A DNA stretch of 64,000 bases from Clostridiales bacterium (GCA_020859985.1 JAJBVD010000008.1:25896-89895); one strand, 5' to 3'; counted from the stretch's first letter, positions 7,494-16,812 are shown. Notes: a model not told the origin generated them from the sequence alone. Made by a program: numbers and translations.

Positions 7494-9164
7494 ATGGAAG
7501 CGAAAAACACAGGATGCTTTCATGCGGCCATCTACTTAAGATTATCAAAGGAAGATGGGGATGTGGCATCTGGAAACAAGCAGGAAAGCAACAGTATTTC
7601 AAACCAGAAAGAACTGATACTGGATTTTTTGAAGGATAAACCGGATATCAGCGTAGTGTCCATCCGGACTGATGACGGGTACAGTGGGGTGAATTTTGAC
7701 CGTCCGGAATTTCAAAAAATGATGGAGGATGTAAAGAAAGGTATCATTAATTGCATTGTTGTAAAGGATTTATCGCGCTTTGGAAGAAATTACATAGATG
7801 CGGGACGCTATATTGAAAAAATATTCCCTGCGCTTGGCGTCCGTTTTATAGCGGTGACGGACAATTACGACAGCTGCTGCGATCAGGGTTCACAGGACAT
7901 CATAATTGCTTTTAAAAACCTGATCAATGATTCTTATTTACGAGACCTGTCGACAAAGATACGCAGCCATTTAGCAGTCAAAAGGAAGAATGGAGAATTC
8001 ATTGGGAATTTCGCTGTGTATGGATATTTAAAAGAAGAAGAGAACAGGAATCATCTGGTTGTTGATCCGTTTGCGGCTGAAATCGTGAAGGATATCTTTA
8101 GGATGAAGCTGGAAGGTATGAGCCCCCGCACGATTGCAGACAAATTAAACAGCGCACATGTCCTGTCACCTATGGAATATAAAAAAAGCCTTGGAATCAA
8201 TTATGAGACGGGGTTTAAAACCGGACAGCAGGCGATGTGGAGTCCAAATGCAGTGACTCGGATATTAACTAACAGAATTTACACAGGGGTGTTAGAACAG
8301 GGAAAACGGACAACTCCAAATTACAAGATAAAGTCCACTGAAAAGGTCGCGCCAAATGAATGGGTTCGGGTGGAAAATTCCCATGAACCGATTATTGACG
8401 ACGTTTATTTTGATATTGTACAGAACCTTCTTGGACGGGACACCAGACAGTCCCAGACGATAAAAGAAACATATCCGCTGTGCGGACTGGTATTTTGCGG
8501 AGATTGCGGAGCACCGATGCTGAGGAAGACAAATCTTGGGCGTGTAAGGGATGGACAGGAAAATCCGAAACGATACGTGTACTATATGTGTAAAAACGGT
8601 CGGAAGTCTGGGGGATGCACCAGTCACCGGATACGGGAAGATGAACTTATAAATGTGGTTTTTGAAGAACTGAAATCCCATATCAGAAATGTTCTGGATA
8701 TGAAAGATGCATTGGAGAAGATTGATGTGGCGCATACGCAGGAATTTCGTGTAAAAAAATTTATGCGCCGGTTGGAGAAAAAGGAAGAGGAGCGTATGAA
8801 AGCCGAGAAGCTAAAACTGGAGCTGTATGAAGATTTAAAAGAAGGGCTGATTGACAGGGAAGAATACCAGAGCTTTCGAAGCGAATTTAATAAAAGGATA
8901 ACAGATGCAGAGGATGCGATACGTATTTATCAGGAGGAGATTGAAAAGGCAAAGGATTATAAATCCGGAATCTGTGAGTGGATGAATTATTTCAAGAAAT
9001 ATCAGAATATCGAATATCTTTCCAGAAGTGTTGCATCTATATTCATAAACCGTGTCATGGTTTATGAGAAAAAAAGGATTAGGATAGTGTTTAATTTTGA
9101 AGAACGGATGGTTGATGCCTGTGAATATCTGAACAGTGCAGACACAGAGAAAATTGCAAATTGA
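7494..9164 (+). CDS. Large serine recombinase 1 (TnpX-like)
   Basis: 556 residues; ATG at 7494 follows AGGAAGAAGGG. The resolvase domain (about 8-160) has the catalytic Ser at residue 18 in YLRLS, DGYSGVNFDRPEFQ and VVKDLSRFGRNY. A recombinase domain follows (about 180-300), then a zinc ribbon with CGLVFCGDCGAPM and a later Cys pair, then a long coiled coil (about 420-500) with the YEDLKEGLIDREEYQ motif of the C-terminal DUF4368-like region. It breaks and rejoins DNA through a phosphoserine link to integrate or excise the element. First of three tandem paralogues, reading into the next with a 19-base gap. Confidence 0.95.
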   Translation: MEAKNTGCFHAAIYLRLSKEDGDVASGNKQESNSISNQKELILDFLKDKPDISVVSIRTDDGYSGVNFDRPEFQKMMEDVKKGIINCIVVKDLSRFGRNYIDAGRYIEKIFPALGVRFIAVTDNYDSCCDQGSQDIIIAFKNLINDSYLRDLSTKIRSHLAVKRKNGEFIGNFAVYGYLKEEENRNHLVVDPFAAEIVKDIFRMKLEGMSPRTIADKLNSAHVLSPMEYKKSLGINYETGFKTGQQAMWSPNAVTRILTNRIYTGVLEQGKRTTPNYKIKSTEKVAPNEWVRVENSHEPIIDDVYFDIVQNLLGRDTRQSQTIKETYPLCGLVFCGDCGAPMLRKTNLGRVRDGQENPKRYVYYMCKNGRKSGGCTSHRIREDELINVVFEELKSHIRNVLDMKDALEKIDVAHTQEFRVKKFMRRLEKKEEERMKAEKLKLELYEDLKEGLIDREEYQSFRSEFNKRITDAEDAIRIYQEEIEKAKDYKSGICEWMNYFKKYQNIEYLSRSVASIFINRVMVYEKKRIRIVFNFEERMVDACEYLNSADTEKIAN

Positions 9165-9183
9165 AGGAAGGAGCATCGTCAGG

Positions 9184-10926
9184 ATGGCACGTAAAAAAAG
9201 AACAGACGCGCAGATGATATTATCTGATGCAAACGAAGCTGCGGAGATCAATTCATATTTTGAAGCGGAAACGAAGGAAATGTCTTATTTGACCGCATTG
9301 TATGCAAGGCTTTCTGTGGAGGACAGCGGTAAAGAGGATGGCTATAGTCTGGAGAATCAGATCTGCCTGCTGCAGGACTACATTAAGGAGAAAGAGGAAT
9401 TTTCTCTGTATAAAATTTATGTAGATAACGGACAAAGCGGGGTACGGTTTGACAGGCCATCGTTTAATGAAATGATTGCGGATATGCGCGCCGGGAAGAT
9501 TAATTGCATCATCGTAAAAGACCTTTCAAGGCTGGGGAGGAATTATCTGGAAGCAGGGAATTATATGGAAAAAATATTTCCGTTCTTCCATGTCCGCTTT
9601 ATCTCCATCATGGATCATTATGACAGCTTGAATAACAGCACACTGGACGAGGGCATTACCGTACCGCTGAAAAATATCATAAATGAAAGCTATGCGATAG
9701 ACATTTCCAGAAAAGTCAGTGCAATAAATGATGCGAGAAGAAAGAGAGGGGAATATATTTATTTCCGCCCGCCATATGGCTATTTATCAGATCCCGAAAA
9801 GAGCGGACACTTGATCGTTGACCGAGAAGTGGCTGATAATGTGAAAATGATATTTACGTGGAGAGCTGAAGGAATCAGCCCCGGAGCTATAAGCAGGAAA
9901 TTGAATGCGCAACAAATCCCATCACCGCATATGTATTTTTATGAGAAGGGGATGGTAAAAAGTGAACGGTATAAGGACAAAAGATGGACGAGAGAAATAG
10001 TTGATGGATTATTGCGAAATCCTGTTTATATCGGGAACATGGTAACAGGTAAGGAAAGAACATCTTTTGCAGAGGGTATTCACAGGAAGAAAATGCCAAA
10101 AGAATCATGGTTTGTTACGGAGAATACTCATGAAGCTATCATAAGCAGGGATTTATTTGGAAAAGTCCAAAACATGATTGATGCTGCGGCAAAAAAATAT
10201 GAAGCTTATTGCGGATCATATAAAGATTTTGAAGTGGAAAATATATATCGCGGGCATATTCGATGCGGATGTTGCGGGGCGGCAATGCATATGGTCAGAA
10301 TTCAGAGAAAGAGGAAACGGAAAGACATAAAAAACATGGTCTTTTATGATTGCTGTAACCGCACCAGACTGGTTTCTCCTGAGTGTAAGACGTCAATGAT
10401 TTATAAAAAGGCACTGGATGCTATTGTACTGGAGGAATTACAGAATTTTATACAGAAATTCGTTGATGCGGAAAAGGTTATCCGGCTAATGAATATGGAA
10501 CCGGAAGTTGTGAGAAAGCGCCGGGGATTAAGCGAGGATATTCGAAAAAAACGGACTCGTCTTACAAAATTGCAGAATCTGAATACCGAACTCTATCAGG
10601 ATCTGAAGGAGGGCCTTTTCAGTGAAGCGGAATATCTCCGAATGAAGGCAGGCTACAATGAGGAAAAAAACCTTCTGGAAAAACAGATAGAGGAAATGGA
10701 AAAGGAACAGAAAATGTATAAGCCAGATTATTGCGTGTCCGAAAAAGTTCACAGTATGATTCAAAAATATTCAGACACAAAAGAATTGTCCGCAGAGTTG
10801 GTAAACACGTTCATAGAAAGTATCATAGTACTTGATAAAGAGCATATACAGATCAGGTATACGTTTCAGGAGGAAATGGATGGCCTGATGCAGATCTGTA
10901 GCAGACAGGAGAAAGAAGGGGAATGA
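9184..10926 (+). CDS. Large serine recombinase 2
   Basis: 580 residues. ATG at 9184 chosen; AAGGAAGGAG lies about 11 bases upstream, and an earlier in-frame ATG at 9136 would overlap recombinase 1. Catalytic Ser is at about residue 44 in YARLS, followed by GQSGVRFDRPSFN and VKDLSRLGRNYLEAG. The zinc ribbon is IRCGCCGAAM with a later DCCN and a Cys in PECKTS. The C-terminal coiled coil holds YQDLKEGLFSEAEYLR. The 30-residue N-terminal extension before the resolvase domain is not in its two neighbours. One of three non-identical recombinases in tandem, probably with separate or joint roles in excision and integration. Confidence 0.95.
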   Translation: MARKKRTDAQMILSDANEAAEINSYFEAETKEMSYLTALYARLSVEDSGKEDGYSLENQICLLQDYIKEKEEFSLYKIYVDNGQSGVRFDRPSFNEMIADMRAGKINCIIVKDLSRLGRNYLEAGNYMEKIFPFFHVRFISIMDHYDSLNNSTLDEGITVPLKNIINESYAIDISRKVSAINDARRKRGEYIYFRPPYGYLSDPEKSGHLIVDREVADNVKMIFTWRAEGISPGAISRKLNAQQIPSPHMYFYEKGMVKSERYKDKRWTREIVDGLLRNPVYIGNMVTGKERTSFAEGIHRKKMPKESWFVTENTHEAIISRDLFGKVQNMIDAAAKKYEAYCGSYKDFEVENIYRGHIRCGCCGAAMHMVRIQRKRKRKDIKNMVFYDCCNRTRLVSPECKTSMIYKKALDAIVLEELQNFIQKFVDAEKVIRLMNMEPEVVRKRRGLSEDIRKKRTRLTKLQNLNTELYQDLKEGLFSEAEYLRMKAGYNEEKNLLEKQIEEMEKEQKMYKPDYCVSEKVHSMIQKYSDTKELSAELVNTFIESIIVLDKEHIQIRYTFQEEMDGLMQICSRQEKEGE

Positions 10927-10927
10927 T

Positions 10928-12517
10928 TTGGCAACAGGAAATAGTGGGGACACAGCTGTTTCGGTGATTATTATATACATTCGCCTGTCACTGGAAGATG
11001 AGGATGTAAGGAGTGGCGTTAAAGAAGAAAGCAACAGCATTACAAATCAGAGGTTATTAATCCATGATTATATAAAATCAAATCCAGAGTTGAAAGAGGC
11101 AAAAATTATCGAAAAATGTGATGATGGATATTCTGGAAAAAGATTTGACCGTCCCGCGTTTCAGGAGATGATTGAACTCGCCAAACGAGGAGAAGCGGAC
11201 TGTATTATAGTGAAAGATTTTTCCCGATTTGGCAGAGATTATATAGAGATGGGGAATTATCTGGAACAGATCTTTCCGTTCCTCGGAATCCGCTTTATAT
11301 CAGTAAATGATCATTATGACAGTGCATCGTCCCATAATCAAACACTTGGGCTGGATATGGTATTTAAAAATTTCGTTTACGATTCATATAGCCGGGAACT
11401 ATCAAAAAAGGCACATGATGCGTGGGTGAAGATAGGGGTAGAAGGCAGTTTCAGAAGTACATATGCTCCATATGGTTATCGGAAGTCCAAAGAAAATTAT
11501 CATAAGCTCGAAATTAATCCTGAGACGGCTCCGGTAGTCAGGGAAATATTTGAATTACGGTTATCGGGCTACAACGCAGCTAAAATCGCAAGGCTCTTAA
11601 ATGCCAGAGGCGTTCCATCACCCGCACAGTACGCCATCGAACATAATGAAAGAAAGTATGGACAAAATGTAAATCCCAGAGAGCAGGGGTGGAACAGCTG
11701 CAGTATAACGCGTATCCTTCGTAATGAAAAATATGCCGGTAATATGGTTAACATGCGAACAAAATCGGATGGTATTCGTGGAAAAATGATTGCTCGCGAC
11801 GAGCGGGAATGGATTAAGGTGGAAGACACTCATGAAGCAATCGTATCGAAGGAAATGTTTCAGAAAGTAGAAGCAATGCTGCCTAAGTATAAAAAACCAT
11901 ATGCAGGAAGAAGAACGAATGTATTTTGCTGTGCATACTGTGGAAAGAAGATGTCCAGATCAGGAAACAAAACATATTATTCCTGCAGGTATGGCGAAAC
12001 GAATCCAAATGTCTCCTGTTATCGATTCCGTGTAGATGCCCTAACTCTGGAAAATGTGGTACTTGAAGAGTTGAACAGCCATATCCAAAGATTTATCACG
12101 GAGGATTTACAACCTCATGAAGGAAAAAAGTCAGTGAGGCTTGCATCGAAAGCATCCGAACGAAAGCTTTATCAAAGAGAGATGGAGTCTATCGAAAGAG
12201 AAAAGACGAAACTGTATGAAAAATACAAGGATGGGAAGTTTTCGCGGGAAGAGTATTTAAGGCAAAAGCGAGAATGTGATACAAAATTGAAAGAGTGTAA
12301 GAGTGACCTTTTGGCTGCAGAAACTGAAACGGAGAATTCAGAGGGAACTGCGGAGGAAATTGCAGAAAGAGAAAGTGTTGCAGAACTGATTCGGAAGCAT
12401 TCAGATTTGGATAAGCTTACGCCGGAGTTACAGGAAGCATTCATCGAGCGCGTAGATGTCTATTCCGCGGATCGAATAAAAATTACATGGAAATTTGCCC
12501 GCGTGTTCGGCGAATGA
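10928..12517 (+). CDS. Large serine recombinase 3
   Basis: 529 residues from a TTG start at 10928, one base after the stop of recombinase 2; GAAGGGG provides the ribosome site, and no better ATG exists before the conserved YIRLS motif (catalytic Ser about residue 21). Then GYSGKRFDRPAFQEM and VKDFSRFGRDY. The zinc ribbon is CCAYCGKKM with YSCR and a later Cys. The C-terminal coiled coil has YEKYKDGKFSREEYLR. Tight spacing shows an operon with recombinases 1 and 2. Its last codons lie about 20 bases from the probable right junction of the element. Confidence 0.95.
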   Translation: MATGNSGDTAVSVIIIYIRLSLEDEDVRSGVKEESNSITNQRLLIHDYIKSNPELKEAKIIEKCDDGYSGKRFDRPAFQEMIELAKRGEADCIIVKDFSRFGRDYIEMGNYLEQIFPFLGIRFISVNDHYDSASSHNQTLGLDMVFKNFVYDSYSRELSKKAHDAWVKIGVEGSFRSTYAPYGYRKSKENYHKLEINPETAPVVREIFELRLSGYNAAKIARLLNARGVPSPAQYAIEHNERKYGQNVNPREQGWNSCSITRILRNEKYAGNMVNMRTKSDGIRGKMIARDEREWIKVEDTHEAIVSKEMFQKVEAMLPKYKKPYAGRRTNVFCCAYCGKKMSRSGNKTYYSCRYGETNPNVSCYRFRVDALTLENVVLEELNSHIQRFITEDLQPHEGKKSVRLASKASERKLYQREMESIEREKTKLYEKYKDGKFSREEYLRQKRECDTKLKECKSDLLAAETETENSEGTAEEIAERESVAELIRKHSDLDKLTPELQEAFIERVDVYSADRIKITWKFARVFGE

Positions 12518-12542
12518 GAAATTTGTTTGGTCATAAATTGAC
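12518..12542. other. Probable right attachment junction of the mobile element
   Basis: The third recombinase ends at 12517, and from 12538 the sequence abruptly becomes the interior of a Uma2-family gene. The crossover must lie in between. The core dinucleotide cannot be fixed without the left end or the empty site. Confidence 0.45.
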
Positions 12543-12774
12543 ACAAGCAGATCGCACATTAAAGCTGACAAAATACAAAAGAGCCGGAGTGCGGGAATAC
12601 TGGATCATCGATCCGATTCATAAGAGAGTCTTTGTCTATGAATTTGAAAAAGAAGATGGCTATCGGATATACAGTTTTGAAGATTCTGTGCCGGTCGGCA
12701 TTTATGGCGGGGACTGTGTGGTGGATTTTGCACAGATTTACGAGGAGATCCGGTTCCTGTATGACACTATGTGA
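12538..12774 (+). pseudogene. Uma2-family (DUF820) endonuclease-like gene, 3' fragment cut by the element
   Basis: About 78 residues remain in frame. ADRTLKLTKYKRAGVREYWIIDP is split here as KLTKYKRAGVREYWIIDP, the hallmark of Uma2/DUF820 proteins (PD-(D/E)xK fold), followed by VYEFEKEDGY and a normal C-terminus ending at TGA 12774. The N-terminal 100 or so residues that carry the first catalytic acid are missing. The break coincides with the end of the recombinase cluster, so the gene is best read as the target disrupted by element insertion, with its 5' part expected beyond the left end of the element outside this window. Confidence 0.8.
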
Positions 12775-12869
12775 GGGGAGTGCAGATGGCACATCCCCCG
12801 GATTTCCTGATATATGTTGTTGCAGGAAAATGGCAGTTATAATCTGGGTTTTTCTAAAAAAGGAAATTA

Positions 12870-13484
12870 TTACGGAGTTGATATTCTGCATGCCGCCAAC
12901 TCCTTGCTGGCTTGCTCCTGACTCTGAAAGACGATACCGTGAAAACCAAGTACGCAGGCAGCTTGAATATTTGCGGGCGAATCATCGAAAAAGACGGATT
13001 CATCCGGATGGATTTCAGGAAAACGCTGCAGAAAAGAATGAAAGATCTCCGGTTCGGGCTTAATCTGACCGACCTCGTAGGAAAACAGTCCGCCGTGCAG
13101 ATACGGCAGGAAATCCAGCGCTTCCTGCGTCCGCTGGATCATCCAGTCCGAATAGTTGGAAAGATACCAGGTCCTGAACCCCTGCTCCTGCAGGGAGAGA
13201 ATCCATGGAATCGCAAAATCCCGTCTGTGAATGGTCTCGTGAGAGTGGTCAAAGACCCGCAGCACATCCTCCCGGTCTTCCGGAAGGGCAAGGGCGGCAA
13301 GCTTCTCGCGAAGCTGCTTTACGGGTATGACGCCGCGGTCGTATTCACGCCAAATAGGACCGTCAAAAGTGATTTCGCGGATCCTATTTTCTTTTTCGGG
13401 AGCGAAGCCAAAGCTTTTCAAATAAGTTTGTGAGTCAAAATCGACCAGCACATTTCCGATATCAAATATAATATTTTTTATCAT
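12870..13484 (-). CDS. HAD-superfamily phosphatase, YihX-like
   Basis: 204 residues. Motif I is FDIGNVLVDF with the nucleophile Asp at residue 8; the usual second Asp is replaced by Gly, as in the YihX/class IA subgroup. Motif II is LSNYSDW, motif III lies at IKPEPEIFH (Lys), and motif IV is VFFDDSPANI. An alpha-helical cap spans about 20-85. Relatives release phosphate from sugar phosphates such as glucose-1-phosphate; the substrate here is not shown. Single gene, convergent with the Uma2 fragment; GAGAGATTCC precedes the start. Confidence 0.9.
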   Translation of the reverse strand: MIKNIIFDIGNVLVDFDSQTYLKSFGFAPEKENRIREITFDGPIWREYDRGVIPVKQLREKLAALALPEDREDVLRVFDHSHETIHRRDFAIPWILSLQEQGFRTWYLSNYSDWMIQRTQEALDFLPYLHGGLFSYEVGQIKPEPEIFHSFLQRFPEIHPDESVFFDDSPANIQAACVLGFHGIVFQSQEQASKELAACRISTP

Positions 13485-13817
13485 AACAGGAATCTCTCAA
13501 TCTTTACGTAATCTTTCGTGACTGTTTTGTAAGTCCGCTGTTCTATGAATTGCTTCCGCCTTAGGAAGGGGCTTATCTCTGTTACATTATGGCAATTTAT
13601 AAGCTCAGATGTCTGCGCAGCCCATCATATCAGATATTTGCTGATTGTACAAGCGGCCGTTTTATGTTATTCTGTCAGAAGAAAAACTGTGCAACCATTA
13701 AGAACCGTATTTTAAAATCATATTTTAGAAGCGTATTCTGCGTTTGCTGCGAATTATCTATGAGAACGTGAAAAAACGGATCTGATAAGGAGCTGCCCGG
13801 AAAGGAGGCTACCACCT
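13485..13817. other. 333-base intergenic region before the B12 genes
   Basis: Divergent region between the HAD gene and cbiA. I looked for a B12-box of a cobalamin riboswitch and saw none. No clear ORF with a ribosome site. Confidence 0.4.
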
Positions 13818-15377
13818 ATGCTGCATTTACCGAGAGTCATGTTTGCCGCGCCGTCAAGCGGCAGCGGGAAGACCATGATCACCTGCGGGATTCTGCAGGC
13901 ATTTTGTGAACGAGGCCTGAAACCGGTTTCCTTTAAATGCGGTCCGGACTATATTGATCCGATGTTCCACTCCAGAGTGATCGGTACGCCGTCGAGGAAT
14001 CTGGATACCTTTTTTACGGATGAGCAGGTCACGCGCCACCTGTTTGCAAAAAATGCAAAAAACGCCGGCATTTCTGTGCTGGAAGGCGTCATGGGGCTGT
14101 ATGACGGATTGGGAGGGATTTCGGTGAAAGCGTCCTCTTATGACCTTGCTTCCGTGACAGATACACCGATCATCCTTATTGTGAATGCGAGAGGCATGAG
14201 TTTGTCGGTGATTCCGCTGATCCAGGGGTATCTTGATTACGAGACACAGGTTTGTGAAAGAGCAAACGACAGAAAGCGGATCTGCGGTGTCATCCTGAAT
14301 CAGACGACTAAAATGACATACTTGTTATTAAAAGAAGAAATTGAAAAACAGACAGGCGTGCGTCTGTATGGCTACGTCCCAAGAATGGATGACGCGGTGA
14401 TAGAGAGTCGGCATCTCGGGCTGGTGACGCCGGGAGAAATTGTGGGTCTGAAAGAAAGGTTGACGCGGCTGGCAGCGGAGCTGGAACAGTGTCTTGATCT
14501 GGATGGGATTTTATCTCTTTCGCAGGAAGCAGAAGATTATGAGGACGAGGTGCTGAATCTGCCGGAGAGTGTACAGAGTTTGATAACGGGTTCAAAAGGC
14601 TGTGCGGATATCCGGATGAGTGACGCTGCTGACAGGAATCCAATCAAATTAGGAGAACACATTCCGTGTGAGAGCCGGGAAACTGCTGCTCCACGAATTG
14701 CCATCGCGCAGGACGAAGCCTTTTGTTTTTATTATCAGGATAATCTGGACTTACTTCACTCACTGGGGGCGGAACTGGTGCCATTTTCGCCGCTGCACGA
14801 TGCGCAACTTCCGGAGCGCATCAGTGGTCTGCTCTTGGGAGGAGGCTATCCGGAATTGTATGCTAAGCAGCTTTCGGAAAATGAATCAATGAAATGCGCG
14901 ATTCGGGAGGCGATCGCGAGCGGCATGCCTTATCTGGCGGAGTGCGGCGGATTCATGTACCTGCATGAATCCATGGAGGATATGGAAGGGCAGGTGTGGC
15001 CGATGTGCGGCTGCATAGCGGGGCGGTCTTACCGGACGCCGAAGCTTGGCCGGTTCGGGTATATTACACTTACAACTGAGCATTCAAACGCAGGCTTTCT
15101 TCTTCCGGGCGAGACCATTCGCGCACATGAGTTTCACTACTTCGACAGCACAGCTCCCGGAAACGACTATGCTGCGCAGAAGCCGGCCGCAACTTTTTCC
15201 GGCACAGGCCAGCCCGCTTCACCGGAGAAACCTGCGGGGAAAAGGCGTACATGGCAATGTATTCACGCAACCGATCACAGCGTGGCGGGATACCCGCATC
15301 TGTATTACTGGTCTGATCCCGGCTTTGCTGCGAGATTTCTCGAATGCGCACGGAAGTTTTCCGTGAGGAAACGGTAA
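13818..15377 (+). CDS. cbiA: Cobyrinate a,c-diamide synthase (CbiA/CobB)
   Basis: 519 residues, ATG at 13818 after AAAGGAGG. The N-terminal dethiobiotin-synthetase-like domain has the P-loop APSSGSGKTM (residues 11-20) and KCGPDYIDPMFH; the second half is a class I glutamine amidotransferase with LLGGGYPELYA, nucleophile Cys at about 376 in AECGGFMYL, and a C-terminal AHEFHYF. The enzyme amidates the a and c side chains of cobyrinic acid with ATP and glutamine, in the anaerobic B12 route. A low-conservation insertion of about 60 residues (roughly 230-290) separates the two domains. Followed by a tiny ORF and cobT; no other B12 genes are in view. Confidence 0.93.
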   Translation: MLHLPRVMFAAPSSGSGKTMITCGILQAFCERGLKPVSFKCGPDYIDPMFHSRVIGTPSRNLDTFFTDEQVTRHLFAKNAKNAGISVLEGVMGLYDGLGGISVKASSYDLASVTDTPIILIVNARGMSLSVIPLIQGYLDYETQVCERANDRKRICGVILNQTTKMTYLLLKEEIEKQTGVRLYGYVPRMDDAVIESRHLGLVTPGEIVGLKERLTRLAAELEQCLDLDGILSLSQEAEDYEDEVLNLPESVQSLITGSKGCADIRMSDAADRNPIKLGEHIPCESRETAAPRIAIAQDEAFCFYYQDNLDLLHSLGAELVPFSPLHDAQLPERISGLLLGGGYPELYAKQLSENESMKCAIREAIASGMPYLAECGGFMYLHESMEDMEGQVWPMCGCIAGRSYRTPKLGRFGYITLTTEHSNAGFLLPGETIRAHEFHYFDSTAPGNDYAAQKPAATFSGTGQPASPEKPAGKRRTWQCIHATDHSVAGYPHLYYWSDPGFAARFLECARKFSVRKR

Positions 15378-15394
15378 AGGGAGGAGGAACGACG

Positions 15395-15466
15395 ATGGGG
15401 CTGATTGCGATAGAACTGGCTGCACTCAGCCGCGTGAATTGCCTGAAAGAGAAAAAAGACAGATGA
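15395..15466 (+). CDS. Tiny 23-residue ORF between cbiA and cobT
   Basis: Starts with ATG at 15395 behind a very strong GGGAGGAGG site, ends TGA at 15464. The peptide MGLIAIELAALSRVNCLK plus a basic tail resembles no family I know. The strong ribosome site suggests either real translation (a leader or coupling peptide) or the surviving start of a deleted B12 gene. Its stop lies in the first copy of a small tandem repeat. Confidence 0.35.
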   Translation: MGLIAIELAALSRVNCLKEKKDR

Positions 15467-15533
15467 ACATGGTATAGAAGAAAAAGATGATCATGAAATA
15501 GAAGAAAGACAGATGATTGTGGTATAGAAGAGG
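15461..15533 (+). repeat. Three imperfect 24-26 base tandem repeats before cobT
   Basis: Copies begin at 15461, 15485 and 15511, each of the form AGATGANNATG-NNATAGAAGA. The last copy runs into the AGGAG ribosome site of cobT. Confidence 0.6.
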
Positions 15534-15539
15534 AGATAC

Positions 15540-16628
15540 GTGAAAATGAAGGAAGCTCAATTCAATCAGATCGAATTACAATTCAGTCAGATCCTGGGGA
15601 GTATCATTCCGGGCGACGCGGCAGCGGCCGCTGTCAGCCGGAAAAAATGGAACAGCATTGCCAAACCCCTGCACAGCCTTGGCTGGATGGAAGATGCCAT
15701 CATGCGCATCGCAGCGGCACAGCACAGTCCGGAGGTCCGCACGGCGAAAAAAATTCTTGTGCCGATGTGTGCCGATAACGGTGTCGTTGAGGAAGGCGTG
15801 ACGCAGACCGGGCAGGAGGTGACCGCAATCGTGGCGGAGAACTTTCTGGATGAGAAGTCCTGCGCGGCGATCATGTGCTGCCTTGCAGGCGCAGATATTC
15901 GGCCGATTGATATCGGCATTGCGGTCGATACACCTCGCGTAGAAAAACGAAAAATTGCATATGGAACGAAAAACTTTGCAAAAGAGCCTGCGATGACGCG
16001 CGAGGAGGCAGTGCGTGCGCTGATGACCGGAATCACTCTGGCCGGCGAATTAAAGGAACAGGGGTATGATTTGATTGCGACCGGTGAGATGGGCATCGGC
16101 AATACCACGACCTCCAGCGCAGTGGCGAGTGCGCTGCTTAAGGTGCCTGCTGCTGAGATGACCGGCCGTGGGGCAGGACTTTCAACGGATGGGCTGAACA
16201 CAAAAATCCGTGTCATTCAGGAAGCCATTGACCGCTGGGACCTTTACGGGCAGGATGCGCTCACGGTACTCGCAGATGTTGGCGGATTTGACATTGCCGG
16301 GATTGCGGGGCTGTTCCTTGGGGGAGCTGTTTACCATGTGCCGGTGCTGATCGACGGCTTTATTTCTTCGGTTGGTGCGCTGCTCGCGGCGCGACTTTGT
16401 CCGGCGGCGAAAGACTATATGCTGGCGACCCACGTCTCGAAAGAGCCTGCGGCCCGCAGAATCTTAAAGGAACTGGATCTCGAACCGGCTCTTGATGCCG
16501 GAATGTGCCTCGGCGAGGGAAGCGGCGCGGTGGCTGCGTTTCCGCTGATTGATATGGGCGCGGAGATTTACCATCGGATGAGCACCTTTGACCAGATACA
16601 GGTGGAGGCATATCAGGAGCTGGTTTAA
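15540..16628 (+). CDS. cobT: Nicotinate-nucleotide:dimethylbenzimidazole phosphoribosyltransferase (CobT)
   Basis: 362 residues from GTG at 15540; ATG at 15546 (two codons on) is equally possible, since AGGAG ends at 15535. Family marks are PMCADNGVVEEGVTQTG near residue 80, ATGEMGIGNTTTSSAV with the phosphate-binding loop near 180, DVGGFDIAGIAGLFLG, and the catalytic Glu in CLGEGSGAV near 325. It makes alpha-ribazole phosphate, the lower nucleotide loop of cobalamin, from nicotinate mononucleotide and dimethylbenzimidazole or another base. It probably shares a transcript with cbiA and ends at a clear terminator. Full length for the family. Confidence 0.95.
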   Translation: MKMKEAQFNQIELQFSQILGSIIPGDAAAAAVSRKKWNSIAKPLHSLGWMEDAIMRIAAAQHSPEVRTAKKILVPMCADNGVVEEGVTQTGQEVTAIVAENFLDEKSCAAIMCCLAGADIRPIDIGIAVDTPRVEKRKIAYGTKNFAKEPAMTREEAVRALMTGITLAGELKEQGYDLIATGEMGIGNTTTSSAVASALLKVPAAEMTGRGAGLSTDGLNTKIRVIQEAIDRWDLYGQDALTVLADVGGFDIAGIAGLFLGGAVYHVPVLIDGFISSVGALLAARLCPAAKDYMLATHVSKEPAARRILKELDLEPALDAGMCLGEGSGAVAAFPLIDMGAEIYHRMSTFDQIQVEAYQELV

Positions 16629-16654
16629 ATGCTTGTTGCAAATAATCATAGAAT

Positions 16655-16684
16655 AAAAAGAGCGGCGCAGGGTCGCTCTTTTTA
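16655..16684 (+). terminator. Intrinsic terminator after cobT
   Basis: AAAAAGAGCG (16655-16664), 9-base loop, CGCTCTTTTT (16674-16683). Confidence 0.85.
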
Positions 16685-16783
16685 AGTTGTCTGTAAAAGA
16701 AAGTGATACAGAGATTCAGTACGTTTTGTGCCGGATTAATTACAGGACGAAAAATTATTCCACAAAATCATAAGATTAACACA

Positions 16784-16812
16784 TTGGAAGTATTATTGTG
16801 TTCCTATATAAT
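16784..16812 (+). promoter_or_regulatory. Promoter of the MBL-MFS operon
   Basis: TTGGAA (16784-16789), 17-base spacer, TATAAT (16807-16812), 54 bases before the ATG; the ribosome site GAGGAG lies between. Confidence 0.65.

Noticed and set aside
1..12517. Prophage
   Set aside because: XRE, ImmA and Y-family polymerase also occur in phages, but there are no structural, packaging or lysis genes, while KTR, orf7/orf8-like and triple serine recombinases point to a conjugative-type element.
13485..13817. Cobalamin riboswitch before cbiA
   Set aside because: I found no B12-box or matching core; the region is short and AT rich.
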